Shown here piece by piece: positions 25,877 to 36,357 of a stretch of DNA of 64,000 nt. Both the position numbers and the translations under genes were made by a program. Each line of letters starts with the position of its first letter. Position 1 is the first letter of the stretch. Source of the DNA: Kiloniellaceae bacterium (GTDB taxonomy: Bacteria > Pseudomonadota > Alphaproteobacteria > Kiloniellales > Kiloniellaceae); assembly GCA_021776195.1 (NCBI GenBank), contig JAJFGK010000154.1, forward strand, positions 1 to 64,000, given 5' to 3'. The notes below the pieces were generated by a model. It saw only the letters and a program-made list of their open reading frames with translations, was not told where the DNA came from and did not search any database.

Positions 25877-26947
25877 CTACTTCGCCAGCCAGGCGTTGAA
25901 GCGCTCGTTCATCTCGTCTTGATGATCCGCCCACCATTCGAAATCGTTCTGCAGGGCGGTCTTGAAGTTATCGGGATAGGTCGGCATGTGCGGCAGCATG
26001 TCGGGCGCCACCAGCTTCAGGGACGACTTGCGCACCGGACCGTAGGAAATGTACTTGGTCTGGTCCGCGAGGCGCTGGGTGTCGGTCGAGTACTTCACGA
26101 ACTTCAGGGTGTTCTCGAGGTTCGGCGTGCCCTTGACGATGCCCCAAAGATCGATGTCCCAGACCTGCCCGTCCCAGACGATCTCGAAGGGCTTGCCTTC
26201 CTCGATGATCGCGTTGAAGAGACGGCCGTTGTAGGCCGATGTCATCGCCACCTCGCCATCGGCCAGCATCTGCGGCGGCTGGGCGCCAGCTTCCCACCAG
26301 AGCACCGAGTCCTTGATCTTGTCGAGCACGGCGAAGGCCCGGTCGACGCCCTCTTCGGAGGCCAGGGTCTCGTAAACCTGGTCGCCGGCCACGCCATCGG
26401 TCATGAGCGCCCATTCCAGGTTGACCCGAGGAGTCTTGCGCAGGCCGCGGGTGCCGGGAAACTTATCGGTGTCGAATAGATCGCCGATCGAGGCGGGACC
26501 GCCGCCGGTGAACTTGGTCTTGTCGTAGGCATAGACCGTCGACCAGACGATTTCGCCAATGCCGCACTCATGCAGCGTGCCCTCGATAAAGTCCTCGGTC
26601 GCCGGGGTGCCATCGGGCGCCGCCGGCAGGGTCGCGGGGTCGATCTCCTCCAACAGGCCCTCGTCGCAGCCGCGCACGATGTCCGACAGCTCGAAGTCGA
26701 TGACATCCCAGGTGATGTTGCCGGCTTCGACCTGGGCCCGCACCTGGGCAAGGCCGCCATTGTAGTCCTCGGAATTCACCGTGATGCCGGTCTCGGCCAT
26801 GAAGGGCTTGTGATAGGCCTCCAACTGGCTCTTGGTGTAGGCGCCGCCCCACGAGACGGCGGTGATCGATTCGGCCTGGGCCGGCGCCGTACCGAAGGCG
26901 ACGACCAGCGCGAGCGCGGCGACGGTCCCGGTAAGTAGGTTCTTCAT
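25877..26947 (-). CDS. ABC transporter substrate-binding protein, polyamine type (PotD/PotF-like)
   Basis: 356 residues with a Sec signal peptide (MKNLLTGTVAALALVVAFGTAPAQA). The mature part begins ESITAVSWGGAYTKSQ, followed by WDVIDFELSDIVRGCDEGLL (about 80-99), the pattern of extracellular solute-binding family 1 proteins of PotD type. Two cysteines (RGCDEG and LHECGIG) could form a disulfide. It delivers a cationic or amine solute to the permeases encoded downstream. It is the second gene of the operon, 88 bases after the ATPase. Confidence 0.88.
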   Translation of the reverse strand: MKNLLTGTVAALALVVAFGTAPAQAESITAVSWGGAYTKSQLEAYHKPFMAETGITVNSEDYNGGLAQVRAQVEAGNITWDVIDFELSDIVRGCDEGLLEEIDPATLPAAPDGTPATEDFIEGTLHECGIGEIVWSTVYAYDKTKFTGGGPASIGDLFDTDKFPGTRGLRKTPRVNLEWALMTDGVAGDQVYETLASEEGVDRAFAVLDKIKDSVLWWEAGAQPPQMLADGEVAMTSAYNGRLFNAIIEEGKPFEIVWDGQVWDIDLWGIVKGTPNLENTLKFVKYSTDTQRLADQTKYISYGPVRKSSLKLVAPDMLPHMPTYPDNFKTALQNDFEWWADHQDEMNERFNAWLAK

Positions 26948-27035
26948 CTCCTGTTTTCTCCCATCTCTACGCCATCTCCGACGGCGGACTTTGATTGGTT
27001 CTCGAGGTTACAACGCACAAAACATCGGGACCTTT

Positions 27036-28142
27036 TCAGGCGGCCCCTTCGTAGATATCGAGGGCCCGGCAGTCCTCGGCACTCCAGCCGACCGTGACGA
27101 TTTCGCCGGGCTGCAGATGAACGTGTCCCGAGGCATTGGGCACCTTCACGATAAAATCGCTGTTGCCGCAGACGGTGACACGGCTTCGCATGTGGTCGCC
27201 CAGATAAATCAGCTCCTCGACCCTGCCGCTGAACATGTTGGGCAGGCTGCCCGAGGGTGGGTTGATCACCACGCGTTCGGGGCGCAGCGACAAGGTCGTG
27301 CCGCTGCCGACCGCGCCGATCTTGACCGGCAGGGCCTCGATGATACTGCCATCGGTGCCCTCGACGGTGCAGGCCCCGTTCTCGGCGGCCTTGACCGTGC
27401 CCATCAGCTTGTTGTTTTCGCCGATGAACTGGGCCACGAAAGCGTTGTCGGGCTTCTCATAGAGCTCGTCGGGCGGCGCAAGTTGCTGGATTTCGCCGTC
27501 GTTGAAGACCGCGATGCGGTTCGACATGGTCAAGGCCTCGGATTGGTCATGGGTCACGTAGACCACCGAAACGCCGAGGTTTTCATGAATGTGCTTGATC
27601 TCATACTGCATCTGCTCGCGCAGCTGCTTGTCGAGCGCGCCCAGCGGCTCGTCCATCAAGACCAGGTCGGGCTCGAACACCAGGGCACGGGCCACGGCCA
27701 CGCGCTGTTGCTGGCCGCCCGAAAGCTGGCCCGGGCGGCGGTGCTCGAAGCCGTTGAGCTGCACCATGCCGAGCGCCCGGTTGACCTTTTCTTCCTGTTC
27801 GGCCTTGTCGATCTTGCGCACTTTCAAGGGGTAGGCGAGGTTCTCCGCCACGGTCATGTGAGGAAAGAGCGCATAATTCTGGAACACCATGCCAATGCCG
27901 CGATGGTGCGGCGGCACGTTGTTGATCGGCGTTTCATTCAGATAGATCTCGCCGTGAGTCGCGGTCTCGAACCCGGCGAGCATCATCAGGCAAGTGGTTT
28001 TACCCGAGCCCGACGGGCCCAGCATGGTCAAAAACTCGCCGCGGCGAACATGCATGTTGAGGTTCTTGATGACGAGGTCGACGCCATCATAGCTCTTCTG
28101 CACGCTCTCGAAGCGCACAATGTGTTCCGCGTCCCCCGTCAT
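27036..28142 (-). CDS. ABC transporter ATP-binding protein, polyamine type (PotA-like)
   Basis: 368 residues from ATG 28142 ([20 protein letters not shown]), chosen over a much longer open frame because GGGGAG lies just upstream and the ABC domain starts here. Walker A is [15 protein letters not shown] (about 40-54), the signature [15 protein letters not shown] (about 139-153), and Walker [13 protein letters not shown] (about 159-170) with the switch histidine in VTHDQSEA. The C-terminal third is a TOBE-type domain ([25 protein letters not shown]). It drives the importer encoded by the next three genes. Confidence 0.9.
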   Translation of the reverse strand: MTGDAEHIVRFESVQKSYDGVDLVIKNLNMHVRRGEFLTMLGPSGSGKTTCLMMLAGFETATHGEIYLNETPINNVPPHHRGIGMVFQNYALFPHMTVAENLAYPLKVRKIDKAEQEEKVNRALGMVQLNGFEHRRPGQLSGGQQQRVAVARALVFEPDLVLMDEPLGALDKQLREQMQYEIKHIHENLGVSVVYVTHDQSEALTMSNRIAVFNDGEIQQLAPPDELYEKPDNAFVAQFIGENNKLMGTVKAAENGACTVEGTDGSIIEALPVKIGAVGSGTTLSLRPERVVINPPSGSLPNMFSGRVEELIYLGDHMRSRVTVCGNSDFIVKVPNASGHVHLQPGEIVTVGWSAEDCRALDIYEGAA

Positions 28143-28207
28143 CGTCTCCCCGCCTTCGTGTTCGGATAGAGGCAATCCTATCCAGATCCGTCGGTCGTCG
28201 GCCTTGA

Positions 28208-28238
28208 CGGCTTCGGCCTCCAAGTCAGGCCGAAGCCG
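28208..28238. other. Perfect 12-bp inverted repeat between hemA and the ABC operon
   Basis: CGGCTTCGGCCT (28208-28219) and AGGCCGAAGCCG (28227-28238) flank a 7-base loop. It lies in the 221-base gap after hemA and before the PotA-like gene. No T-run follows on either strand, so it is not a clear intrinsic terminator, but it could end hemA transcription with Rho or act in the leader of the ABC mRNA. The rest of the gap shows nothing else convincing. Confidence 0.5.
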
Positions 28239-28363
28239 CAGCCGCTTGCTTTGCAAGGCGAATTGGCCAAACCATAGCCAATCGCCGCGTAGCTGAAAAG
28301 GTATTATCCGCGCCCGCACAACCCCCGCGATCCGCCTATCCCATGGCCCTTTGGTACAGCACC

Positions 28364-29575
28364 TTACGCGGCGAGTGGCAGTTCGAGGTCGCGCCAGACG
28401 GCCAGCAGGGCCTTGATCAGGGCGTCGATCTCGGCGGGGCCGTGGTAGGGCGTGGGGGTGAGGCGCAGGCGCTCGGTGCCCTTGGGCACGGTCGGGTGGT
28501 TGATCGGCTGGACGTAGATCGCGTGCTCGGCCAGCAGGCGGTCGGTCACCTCGCGGCAGCGCCCGGCCTCGCCGACCAGGACCGGCACGATGTGGCTGGC
28601 GCTCGGCATCAGCGGCAGGCCGGCCGCGGCCAGGCGGTCCTTCAGGAGTTTGACGTGTTTCCGCTGGGCGGCCCGCTCGGCGCCGCTCGCCTTCAGGTGC
28701 CGCACCGAGGTCAAGGCCCCGGCCGCGATCACCGGCGGCAGCGCCGTGGTGAAGATGAAGCCCGAGGCAAAGGAGCGCACGAAGTCCACCAGGCTCGCCG
28801 AGGCCGCGATATAGCCGCCCATCACCCCGAAGGCCTTGGCCAGGGTCCCCTCGATCACCGTCAGGCGATCCATCAGGCCCTCGCGCTCGGCGATCCCGCC
28901 GCCGCGCGGGCCGTAGAGCCCCACCGCGTGAACCTCGTCCAGATAGGTCATCGCCCCGTGCCGCTCGGCGACCTCGCAGAGCTCCGCCAGGGGCGCGATG
29001 TCGCCGTCCATCGAGTAGACCGATTCGAAGGCCACCAGCTTGGCCCGCTCCCGGGGATAGGCCGACAGACGCCGGTCCAGGTCCGCCGGGTCGTTGTGCC
29101 GGAAGACCTCCTTGGCCGCCCGGCTGTGGCGGATGCCCTCGATCATCGAGGCGTGGTTCATCTCGTCCGACAGCACGACGCAGTCCGGCAGGCGCGCCGC
29201 AAGGGTCCCCAGGGCGGTCCAGTTCGAGACATAACCCGAGGTAAAGAGCAGCGCCGCCGCCTTGCCGTGAAGATCCGCCAGCTCGCGCTCCAGCAGTACA
29301 TGGCCATGGTTGGTGCCCGAGATGTTCCGGGTCCCCCCGGCCCCCGCCCCGCAGCGCGCCAGGGCCTCGCCCATGGCCGCGATCACCGCCGGGTTCTGGC
29401 CCATGCCCAGATAGTCGTTCGAACACCAGACCGTCACCTGGCGGGGCCCGCTGTCGGTGTGGCAAAGCGCGCGCGGGAAATCTCCGACCTGGCGTTCCAA
29501 GTCCGCGAAAAAGCGGTAGTTTCCCTCATTCTTCAATCCGGCTATCGCCGTGTCAAAATACTTATCGTAGTCCAT
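28364..29575 (-). CDS. hemA: 5-aminolevulinate synthase
   Basis: 403 residues from ATG 29575 ([14 protein letters not shown]), the usual start of alphaproteobacterial ALAS. Landmarks are [14 protein letters not shown] (about 46-59), [21 protein letters not shown] (about 75-95), [15 protein letters not shown] (about 135-149), [12 protein letters not shown] (about 216-227) and the PLP lysine in [14 protein letters not shown] (about 242-255). It condenses glycine and succinyl-CoA, the committed step of heme and corrinoid synthesis by the C4 pathway, which is confined among bacteria mainly to alphaproteobacteria. The IS30 remnant lies upstream of its promoter side. Confidence 0.95.
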   Translation of the reverse strand: MDYDKYFDTAIAGLKNEGNYRFFADLERQVGDFPRALCHTDSGPRQVTVWCSNDYLGMGQNPAVIAAMGEALARCGAGAGGTRNISGTNHGHVLLERELADLHGKAAALLFTSGYVSNWTALGTLAARLPDCVVLSDEMNHASMIEGIRHSRAAKEVFRHNDPADLDRRLSAYPRERAKLVAFESVYSMDGDIAPLAELCEVAERHGAMTYLDEVHAVGLYGPRGGGIAEREGLMDRLTVIEGTLAKAFGVMGGYIAASASLVDFVRSFASGFIFTTALPPVIAAGALTSVRHLKASGAERAAQRKHVKLLKDRLAAAGLPLMPSASHIVPVLVGEAGRCREVTDRLLAEHAIYVQPINHPTVPKGTERLRLTPTPYHGPAEIDALIKALLAVWRDLELPLAA

Positions 29576-29776
29576 CGCGCCGCCCATGCCATCCCATTAC
29601 GGCCGGCCATGGTGTTGCACAGACTTGCTCGCTAGACCAGTGAAAACTGGGCGAGTAGTGGCAGGCGCAATTGACACCGGACTTGCATTTAGATCTGACG
29701 ACGGATCGTCCCGCCAAACCCGCCAAACCCGCCAACTCATAAACGAAGTGCAACACCGGTATGCTCCGGAGTTGCG

Positions 29777-30152
29777 ATGGGCAAGCACTACAGACAGCTC
29801 GACCTCGATGAGCGGATTGAGCTTTTCCGGCATCATGATGCCGGCAATGCTCCGAGCGAGATCTCACGGATCATGGACTGTCACCCAGCGACGATCAGCC
29901 GCGAGCTCAAACGCAACAGCCTGCCCAAGGGCGACTACAAGCCGGCCTCGGCGGAACGCATCGCGCCAAGACGAACCGGGGCCGGCGCTACTTCAAGCGC
30001 CGTCGCGAGCCGATCTCAGGGCGACGTTCGATCCATGAACGCGGCCAGGACATCCAAGGCATCGTCTGGGCATCAACACCACGCCGCGAAAGTGCCTCGG
30101 TTTCTTAACACCCGCCGAGGCCTTCATCCAGCAACCGAGGCGTTGCGCTTGA
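29777..30152 (+). pseudogene. IS30-family transposase remnant (internal deletion plus frameshift)
   Basis: The N-terminal 60 or so codons encode the IS30 helix-turn-helix (HYRQLDLDERIELFRHHDAG, then SEISRIMDCHPATISRELKRN). The frame then shifts: the linker GRRSIHERG is readable in another frame, and the C-terminus TTPRKCLGFLTPAEAF ends at 30152. The whole catalytic DDE domain between them is missing. Likely ends are AAGTGCAAC near 29747 and GTTGCGCTT near 30142, an inverted-repeat pair. The remnant cannot transpose. It separates hemA from the carbonic anhydrase. Confidence 0.82.
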
Positions 30153-30376
30153 GCCGCGAATCTAGCCGGTCACCTCAAGAAACGGCTAAGAAAATGTGCG
30201 AATTATTCAATCTTTGATGTAATAATTAAAATTTTACTTAAAAACTTCCTCGGAAACCTAGTAATTCTTTAGGATTTTTTTACCGGCATTTGTCATTTTC
30301 ACTCAATTCCAACGTTTTATCTCGCGCCGGTTCTGCTTCAAACCATCTCAACAGCAAAAGCCAAACGGAACCCACA

Positions 30377-31240
30377 GTGCAAATCGCCCGAATTCTGAAG
30401 TTTCTAACCCTAACCGTCATGGTTGCGCTGACCAACGACGCCCAAGCTACATCCGTGAAATCCTCATCCGATGATGGCGGTCATGTGACGACCGTCGCCG
30501 CGACGGAGAGCGACCATGACGCCGAGCCGGCGCCCGCAGCGTCAAGCGGCGGCCACGGTGTCCGTTGGGGCTGTAGCGGGAAGGCTGGCCCCGACAGCTG
30601 GGGCCGACTTTCGAAGGACTATCAACTCTGTGGCGCCGGCGCCATGCAGTCGCCGGTGGACATCGCCGATGGCTTCATCGCGGACGGTGATCCCATCGAT
30701 TTCGATTACCGGCTGACGCCGCTCAGCATCGTCCACAACGGCCATACGGTGCAGGTGAACTACGCAGCGGGCAGCGGGATCACCGTCGCTGGCGAGCGCT
30801 ACGAGCTGCTGCAGCTCCACTTCCATACACCCAGCGAACACGCGGTCGAAGGTCAGCTGGCGGCCATGGAGGTTCACTTCGTGCACAAGAACGCCGCAGG
30901 CGCCCTGGCCGTAGTCGGGGCCCTTATGGAGGCCGGAACCGAGAACCCCGCGTTGCGCGAGATCTGGGACAGCATGCCCCGGAAGGAAAGCGCCGAGAAA
31001 ACCCACGAGCGCGTCATGATCAATGCACGTGACCTGCTGCCCGACGATACCAGCTACTACCGCTACATGGGTTCGCTGACCACCCCGCCTTGCAGCGAGG
31101 GCGTCAACTGGTTCGTTCTAACCCACTCGATCCAGGTTGGGATCGAGCAGGTCGGCACATTTGCCAAGGCCGCAGGCCCCAACAACCGGCCGCTGCAGCC
31201 GACCAATCATCGTCTCGTTTTGGCGCCCCGCGCTCAATGA
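30377..31240 (+). CDS. Alpha-class carbonic anhydrase, exported
   Basis: About 287 residues from GTG 30377 ([24 protein letters not shown]), which gives a signal peptide; a TTG at 30290 would add 29 hydrophilic residues ahead of it. The mature protein has [23 protein letters not shown], the zinc histidines in [12 protein letters not shown] (about 144-155) and MEVHFVHK (about 163-170), and the gatekeeper region [14 protein letters not shown] (about 231-244), all intact. It interconverts CO2 and bicarbonate in the periplasm. An Asp/His/Ala-rich linker follows the signal peptide. The upstream 220 bases are distinctly AT-rich. Confidence 0.87.
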   Translation: MQIARILKFLTLTVMVALTNDAQATSVKSSSDDGGHVTTVAATESDHDAEPAPAASSGGHGVRWGCSGKAGPDSWGRLSKDYQLCGAGAMQSPVDIADGFIADGDPIDFDYRLTPLSIVHNGHTVQVNYAAGSGITVAGERYELLQLHFHTPSEHAVEGQLAAMEVHFVHKNAAGALAVVGALMEAGTENPALREIWDSMPRKESAEKTHERVMINARDLLPDDTSYYRYMGSLTTPPCSEGVNWFVLTHSIQVGIEQVGTFAKAAGPNNRPLQPTNHRLVLAPRAQ

Positions 31241-31302
31241 CGACGAACCGCTTCCTCCGGGCCGATCTCGATCGGTCTGGACGTCAACAGAAAGGAATGA
31301 AC

Positions 31303-33060
31303 ATGTTCGCGCGTTTGAAGAATCTCAATGTCGGGGTCAAGGTCCTGGCCATCGTCGGCTTCTGCTTGCTGGCGCTCGTAGGGGTGGCAACCCTGTCGAT
31401 CACCCAGATGATGAAGATCGGCAGCGAGATCGAGGCCGTCGCCGAGCGGGATATCCCGCTGACCGGGATCATTACCCAAATCACCGTTCATCAGCTCGAA
31501 CAGTCGATCAACTACGAGCGAGCAGTTCGCTTCGGCGAAGCCATGGCCCACGACAGTCACGCCGCCGAGCAATTTGAAAAGGCCGTCGCGACCTTCGAGG
31601 AGCTCGCCGCAAAAGTCGACAACGAACTCAAGCAGGGCGAGGAGCTCGCCGCCGAAGCGGTCTCCAAGGCCCATTCAGCCGAAGAAAAGCAGGAGTTCCA
31701 GAAGGTCAGTGACGCTCTGGTGAAGATCGATGCCGAGCACGGCACGTTCGACGAGCATGTGATCGAGGTCTTCACCCTGCTGTCCAAGGGCTATCTTCAG
31801 GAGGCCGTCGAGAAGGAAGAACTGATCGAGCAGGAGGAAGAAGCTCTCAACCACGAACTGGTGGCTCTCCTGACCGAAATCGCAGTCTTCACCGAAAAGG
31901 CAACGCGGACCGTCGAGGAGCACGAGAAGTTCACGCTCCAGCTCTTGATCGGAACGACGATTGCTGTTTTCCTGACGGCTCTCGGGATGGCTTGGCTGCT
32001 GGTTCAGTGGGTCATCATTCGACCGCTTCGGGAGACGGTGACCTCGCTCAATTCTCTAACCGCGGGCGATATCGATGTCACTGTGACGGTGCGTAGCGAG
32101 GACGAGATCGGCAAGGTCGCCCAGGCGCTCGAAGTCTTCCGTGAGAAGCTCATCGAGAACAAGGAAATGGAAGCCCGGGCCGCCGAGCAAAAGGAAGCCG
32201 CTGAGCGAGAACGCAAGGAAGCCCTGCTGGGCATGGCCGACAACCTGGAGGGTTCCGTTGGCGGCATCGTCCAGGTGGTCTCCTCTGCAGCCACCGAGAT
32301 GCAATCCTCCGCTCAGGCCCTAACGGCGACCGCCGAGGAGACCAGCGCACAAGCCACCGCCGTCGCTGCCGCTTCAGAGCAGGCCACCACCAACGTCAAT
32401 ACCGTGGCGGCCGCGACAGAAGAACTCACCAGCTCGATCGGTGAGATCAATCGCCAAATCTCTCAGTCTTCCGAGATCACCGCCAAGGCCGTCGAAGAGG
32501 CTGGGCGAACGACAGAGATAATCCAGGGCATGGCTCAGATGGCCGAGAAAATCGGTGACGTTGTCAGTCTGATTAACGATATTGCCGAACAGACCAACCT
32601 ACTGGCGCTCAACGCCACGATCGAGGCGGCCCGCGCCGGCGATGCCGGCAAGGGCTTCGCGGTGGTGGCCAGCGAGGTCAAGTCCCTGGCCGGCCAGACT
32701 GCCAAGGCAACGGAGGAGATCTCCTCCCAGATTGGCGACATGCAAAGCGTCACCGGTGATAGCGCCAAGGCGATCGAGGGTATCAGCGGGATCATCCACG
32801 AGGTCAACGAAATAGCCTCGAGCATTGCCGCGGCCATGGAGGAGCAAGGTGCGGCGACGGGGGAGATTTCCCGCAACGTGCAGGAGGCGTCCCAAGGCAC
32901 CACCGAGGTCTCTTCCAACATCGCGGGCGTCAGCCAGGCCGCTAGTGAAACCGGCCAGTCGGCCAGCCAGGTCCTTGAAGCGGCTGGGGAGCTTTCATCC
33001 CAGTCGGAAACTCTGCGAGCAGAGATCGATCGTTTCCTGGCCGAGATCCGGGCGGCGTAA
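31303..33060 (+). CDS. Methyl-accepting chemotaxis protein
   Basis: 585 residues. ATG 31303 is preferred to 31297 because AAAGGA then sits 6 bases upstream. Helix 1 ([24 protein letters not shown]) and helix 2 ([25 protein letters not shown], about 208-232) enclose a helical, glutamate-rich periplasmic sensor of about 170 residues. A HAMP domain ([22 protein letters not shown]) follows, then the signalling hairpin [31 protein letters not shown] (about 425-455). There is no C-terminal CheR-docking pentapeptide. No che genes are adjacent, so this is an orphan receptor of unknown ligand. Confidence 0.92.
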   Translation: MFARLKNLNVGVKVLAIVGFCLLALVGVATLSITQMMKIGSEIEAVAERDIPLTGIITQITVHQLEQSINYERAVRFGEAMAHDSHAAEQFEKAVATFEELAAKVDNELKQGEELAAEAVSKAHSAEEKQEFQKVSDALVKIDAEHGTFDEHVIEVFTLLSKGYLQEAVEKEELIEQEEEALNHELVALLTEIAVFTEKATRTVEEHEKFTLQLLIGTTIAVFLTALGMAWLLVQWVIIRPLRETVTSLNSLTAGDIDVTVTVRSEDEIGKVAQALEVFREKLIENKEMEARAAEQKEAAERERKEALLGMADNLEGSVGGIVQVVSSAATEMQSSAQALTATAEETSAQATAVAAASEQATTNVNTVAAATEELTSSIGEINRQISQSSEITAKAVEEAGRTTEIIQGMAQMAEKIGDVVSLINDIAEQTNLLALNATIEAARAGDAGKGFAVVASEVKSLAGQTAKATEEISSQIGDMQSVTGDSAKAIEGISGIIHEVNEIASSIAAAMEEQGAATGEISRNVQEASQGTTEVSSNIAGVSQAASETGQSASQVLEAAGELSSQSETLRAEIDRFLAEIRAA

Positions 33061-33084
33061 CAGCTCGTCCAGTGTTTGCGATGG

Positions 33085-33116
33085 AAGGGGAGCCCCTGTG
33101 GCTCCCCTTCTCTCTT
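33085..33116 (+). terminator. Intrinsic terminator of the chemoreceptor gene
   Basis: A ten-base-pair stem, AAGGGGAGCC (33085-33094) and GGCTCCCCTT (33100-33109), with a 5-base loop is followed by a pyrimidine-rich CTCTCTT tail. It starts 25 bases past the stop codon. The stem is strong; the U-tract is imperfect. Confidence 0.65.
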
Positions 33117-33224
33117 GCCCAACTGAAAGATCTGATGCCGCCTCGCCCGTCACGGGCTTGGCCATTGCAGGACCGTCTGACCCGCACTAGCCTACCGTAC
33201 TATTCTCCTGGTAGGAGTTTTGCG

Positions 33225-34463
33225 GTGGCGCAGTTTCTGTTTTCCGACCTGAAGCTCTACGACGGACAAGACGGCGCGCTGAAGGAAGGGTATTCGGTCC
33301 TGGTCGAGGACGAGACCATCAAGGAGGTCTCAGACCGGCCGATCGAGGCCCCCGATGCCCAGGCGATCAAGCTCGGCGGCCGCACCTTGATGCCCGGCCT
33401 GATCGATGCCCATTTTCACTGCGTCGCCGCCCACCCCGATATCTCCAAGGTCGAAGCCATGCCGGCTTCGCTGCTGCATCAGCATGCCCGACAGTTGCTG
33501 GAGGATGCTCTGGCCCGAGGCTTCACCACGGTGCGCGACGCCGGCGGGGCCGACTACGGCCATGCCATGGCGGTCAAGACCGGCATGATCAAGGGCCCGC
33601 GGATCTTCTATTCCGGCCGCGCCCTGACCCAGACCGGCGGCCATGCCGACTTTCGCGGTCTCGAAGAAGATTCCATCGAGTGCTGTTTTTGCGCCCAGCG
33701 CGCCGCCACCATGGGGGTCATCGCCGACGGCGTGCCCGAAGTCCGGCGCGCCGCCCGCGAAGAGCTGCGCCGGGGCGCGACCCAGATCAAGATCATGGCC
33801 TCGGGCGGTGTCGCCTCGCCCAGCGATCCGGTATGGAACCTGCAGTATTCCGAAGAGGAGATCCGCGCGATCGTGTGGGAGGCCCGGTCCTGGCGGACCT
33901 ACGTCATGGCCCATGCCTACACGCCCGAGGCGATACGACGCTGCGTCGACTTCGGCGTGCGCTCGATCGAACACGCCAACCTGATCGACGCCGACACGGC
34001 GGCCTTCTGCACCGAACGGGGTGCCTGGGTGGTCCCGACACTGGCGACCTACGACGCGCTCAAGGCCTTCGCCGCCGACCTTGGCCTACCCGCGGCCAGT
34101 CTCGCCAAGGTCGACGTCGTGGCGACAGCCGGGCGCCAGTCTTTGGAACTCCTGAAGGCCGCGGGCACGAAGATCGGCTTCGGGTCAGACCTCCTGGGCG
34201 CCATGCAGGCCCACCAATCGACCGAATTCCTGATCCGCCGGGAAGTCCTCGGCGCCGAGGAGGTCCTGCGCTCGGCGACGTCGGACAATGCCAAGCTGCT
34301 CGAGTCCGAGGGCCGCTTGGGCGTGGTGGCGCCGGGCGCCCTGGCCGACCTGATCGTGATCGACGGCGATCCGCTGGCCGACTTCGGCCTGTTTCAGGAT
34401 CAGGGCGCCCATATCCCGCTGATCATGAAGGGCGGGGCAATCTTCAAAAATCAATTAATTTGA
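33225..34463 (+). CDS. Amidohydrolase family protein (imidazolonepropionase/prolidase-like)
   Basis: 412 residues from GTG 33225, chosen because TAGGAG lies 7 bases upstream. Metal-site motifs are MPGLIDAHFHC (about 56-66), IKIMASGGVASP (about 188-199), the histidine in VMAHAYTPEA (about 228), RSIEHANLID (about 246-255) and the aspartate in IGFGSDLLGAM (about 318-328). This is the cytosolic amidohydrolase subgroup that includes Xaa-Pro-type dipeptidases and imidazolonepropionase-like enzymes. It precedes a peptide-type ABC importer and an M20 hydrolase on the same strand, so it probably cleaves an imported amide or peptide. Confidence 0.85.
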   Translation: MAQFLFSDLKLYDGQDGALKEGYSVLVEDETIKEVSDRPIEAPDAQAIKLGGRTLMPGLIDAHFHCVAAHPDISKVEAMPASLLHQHARQLLEDALARGFTTVRDAGGADYGHAMAVKTGMIKGPRIFYSGRALTQTGGHADFRGLEEDSIECCFCAQRAATMGVIADGVPEVRRAAREELRRGATQIKIMASGGVASPSDPVWNLQYSEEEIRAIVWEARSWRTYVMAHAYTPEAIRRCVDFGVRSIEHANLIDADTAAFCTERGAWVVPTLATYDALKAFAADLGLPAASLAKVDVVATAGRQSLELLKAAGTKIGFGSDLLGAMQAHQSTEFLIRREVLGAEEVLRSATSDNAKLLESEGRLGVVAPGALADLIVIDGDPLADFGLFQDQGAHIPLIMKGGAIFKNQLI

Positions 34464-34656
34464 GAGAGTTGGCGACAGCATCCATCCCAAGCTGCCAAAC
34501 CGATCACGACTTTGCGAAAGAATAGTTCGTCTAACCGCTTGTTTCTCCGGGGTCTGCTGGACTAGGGTTGGGGCCGACGAAAAGCCGGGACCTCGGGAGC
34601 CAATCCCGGGGGTCCTGTTACACAGGACAGCCGGCGTATCAACAGGGAGATAAAGA

Positions 34657-36264
34657 ATGAGAATCCGAAAGTCACTCTTCGGGGCCGTCATGGCATCGGT
34701 CGTGGCCTTGTCCTTCGGGACGGCCGGCGACGCCAAGGCCGAGAAGGTATTCCGCTATGCCACCACCGGTGACATCTTGGGCCTGGACCCGCAGGCCAAC
34801 AACGAGGGTCCGACCAACACGATGAAGAGCAACATTTACGGGCGCCTGGTGCACCGCAAGCCCGACCTGTCGCTCGAGCCGGACATGGCCACCTCCTGGG
34901 AGCAGATCGACGAGGTCACCTGGCGTTTCCACCTGCGCGAGGGCGTGACCTTCCATAACGGAAACCCCTTCAATGCCGACGACGTGGTCTATTCCTTCAA
35001 GCGCCAGAAGCAGGAAGCCTCGTCGATGGCTTTCGTGCTGGCGACCGTCGAGGACGTGAAGAAGGTCGACGACCTGACCGTCGACATGGTCACCAAGGGC
35101 CCCGATCCCATTCTCATGCTGAACATGCCGAACTTCTATCTGGTCGACAAAGAGTGGGTCGAAGAGCACAACGGTTTCGAGATCATCGACGTCTCGGGCG
35201 CGACCAACTACATGAACGCCAACGCCAACGGGACCGGCCCCTTCAAGCTGGTCGAGTGGGTTCAGGATTCCCGAATCGTGCTGGAGCCCTTCGACAAGCA
35301 TTGGAATGCCGGCAATTTCGACGCCAACATCGACAAGGCGGTCTTCACGCCGATTCCCAACGACGCGACCCGGGTCGCGGCGCTGCTGTCGGGCGAAATC
35401 GACCTGATGTACCCGGTGCCCCTGCAGGACGTGAAACGGCTTGAGGCCGATCCCAACACCGAGGCGCTGCAGGGTCCCGAGCTGCGCACCATCTTCTTCG
35501 GTTTCGATCAGCACCGCGACGAGCTGCTCGATATGCCGGGCAGCGGCAAGAACCCCTTCAAGGACGTCCGTGTCCGTCAGGCCTTCGCCCACGCCATCGA
35601 TATCGAGGGCATCAAGCGCGTGGTCATGCGCGGCGCCGCCAAGCCGACCGGCCTGATGATCGCCGACGGCATCAACGGTTTCCAGGAGGACATGAACACC
35701 CGCCCGGCCTACGATCCGGACAAGGCCAAGGCCCTGCTGGCCGAGGCCGGCTACGGCGACGGCTTCCCGATCACCTTCGACTGCCCGAACGACCGCTACG
35801 TGAACGACGAGGCGATCTGCACCGCCGTGGTGCCGATGCTGGAGCGTATCGGGATCAAGGTGACGCCGAACTTCCAGACCAAGTCGCTGCACTTCAACAA
35901 GATCGGCAAGCCCTCGAACTACGACACCAGCTTCTACATGCTGGGCTGGACACCGGGCTCCTACGATGCCCTCAACCCCTTGATGCAGTTGATGTCGGTC
36001 GACGGCGAGGGCCGCGGCACCTGGAACTCGGGCCGCTACTCGAACTCGCGGATCGAGGAGTTGACCGGTCTCATCGCCACCGAGATGGATGAGGCCAAGC
36101 GCAACGAGATGGTTCGCGAAGCCTTCAAGATCCATCAGGACGAGGTCGGCCACATTCCGCTCCACCAGCAGGCGCTGGCCTGGGGTGTGCGCACCGACAA
36201 GGTCAAGAAGGTCTGGCAACGGCCCTTCAACGATGTCGACCTGCGCTACGTCACGATGAACTGA
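34657..36264 (+). CDS. ABC transporter substrate-binding protein, dipeptide/oligopeptide type (SBP_bac_5)
   Basis: 535 residues with signal peptide MRIRKSLFGAVMASVVALSFGTAGDAKA. The mature sequence has FRYATTGDILGLDPQANNEGPT, then the family hallmark TWRFHLREGVTFHNGNPFNADDVVYSFKR (about 89-117). It binds a peptide or related solute in the periplasm. The gene follows the amidohydrolase after a 193-base leader with small inverted repeats, and heads an operon of two permeases and two ATPases. GGGAG lies 8-9 bases before ATG 34657. Confidence 0.9.
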   Translation: MRIRKSLFGAVMASVVALSFGTAGDAKAEKVFRYATTGDILGLDPQANNEGPTNTMKSNIYGRLVHRKPDLSLEPDMATSWEQIDEVTWRFHLREGVTFHNGNPFNADDVVYSFKRQKQEASSMAFVLATVEDVKKVDDLTVDMVTKGPDPILMLNMPNFYLVDKEWVEEHNGFEIIDVSGATNYMNANANGTGPFKLVEWVQDSRIVLEPFDKHWNAGNFDANIDKAVFTPIPNDATRVAALLSGEIDLMYPVPLQDVKRLEADPNTEALQGPELRTIFFGFDQHRDELLDMPGSGKNPFKDVRVRQAFAHAIDIEGIKRVVMRGAAKPTGLMIADGINGFQEDMNTRPAYDPDKAKALLAEAGYGDGFPITFDCPNDRYVNDEAICTAVVPMLERIGIKVTPNFQTKSLHFNKIGKPSNYDTSFYMLGWTPGSYDALNPLMQLMSVDGEGRGTWNSGRYSNSRIEELTGLIATEMDEAKRNEMVREAFKIHQDEVGHIPLHQQALAWGVRTDKVKKVWQRPFNDVDLRYVTMN

Positions 36265-36279
36265 CGCACTTGATGCCGC

Positions 36280-36323
36280 GGTCTCCGGCGGAGCGGCCCC
36301 TGGCAGGGCGGCCGCCGGAGACC
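36280..36323 (+). other. Strong hairpin between binding-protein and permease genes
   Basis: Perfect 12-base-pair inverted repeat, GGTCTCCGGCGG (36280-36291) and CCGCCGGAGACC (36312-36323), around a GC-rich loop of 20 bases, 15 bases past the binding-protein stop and 34 before the permease start. No U-tract follows. It probably protects the 3' end of the binding-protein message or attenuates the downstream genes. Confidence 0.6.
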
Positions 36324-36357
36324 TCGGATTTCCCCTGTACGGGCTCTTATTCAATTT

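Noticed and set aside
28143..29465. Very long leftward open frame joining the PotA-like ATPase with antisense-phase hemA sequence (up to 29465)
   Set aside because: High-GC chance open frame; the ABC domain and a GGGGAG site set the start at 28142, and hemA is the real gene upstream.
29711..29735. Short tandem CCCGCCAAA repeat upstream of the IS30 remnant
   Set aside because: Only three units; not a CRISPR or functional array by itself.
30256..30281. CCTA-N8-TTAGG followed by a T-run as a terminator
   Set aside because: The stem is only four or five weak pairs, and there is no complete gene directly upstream to terminate.
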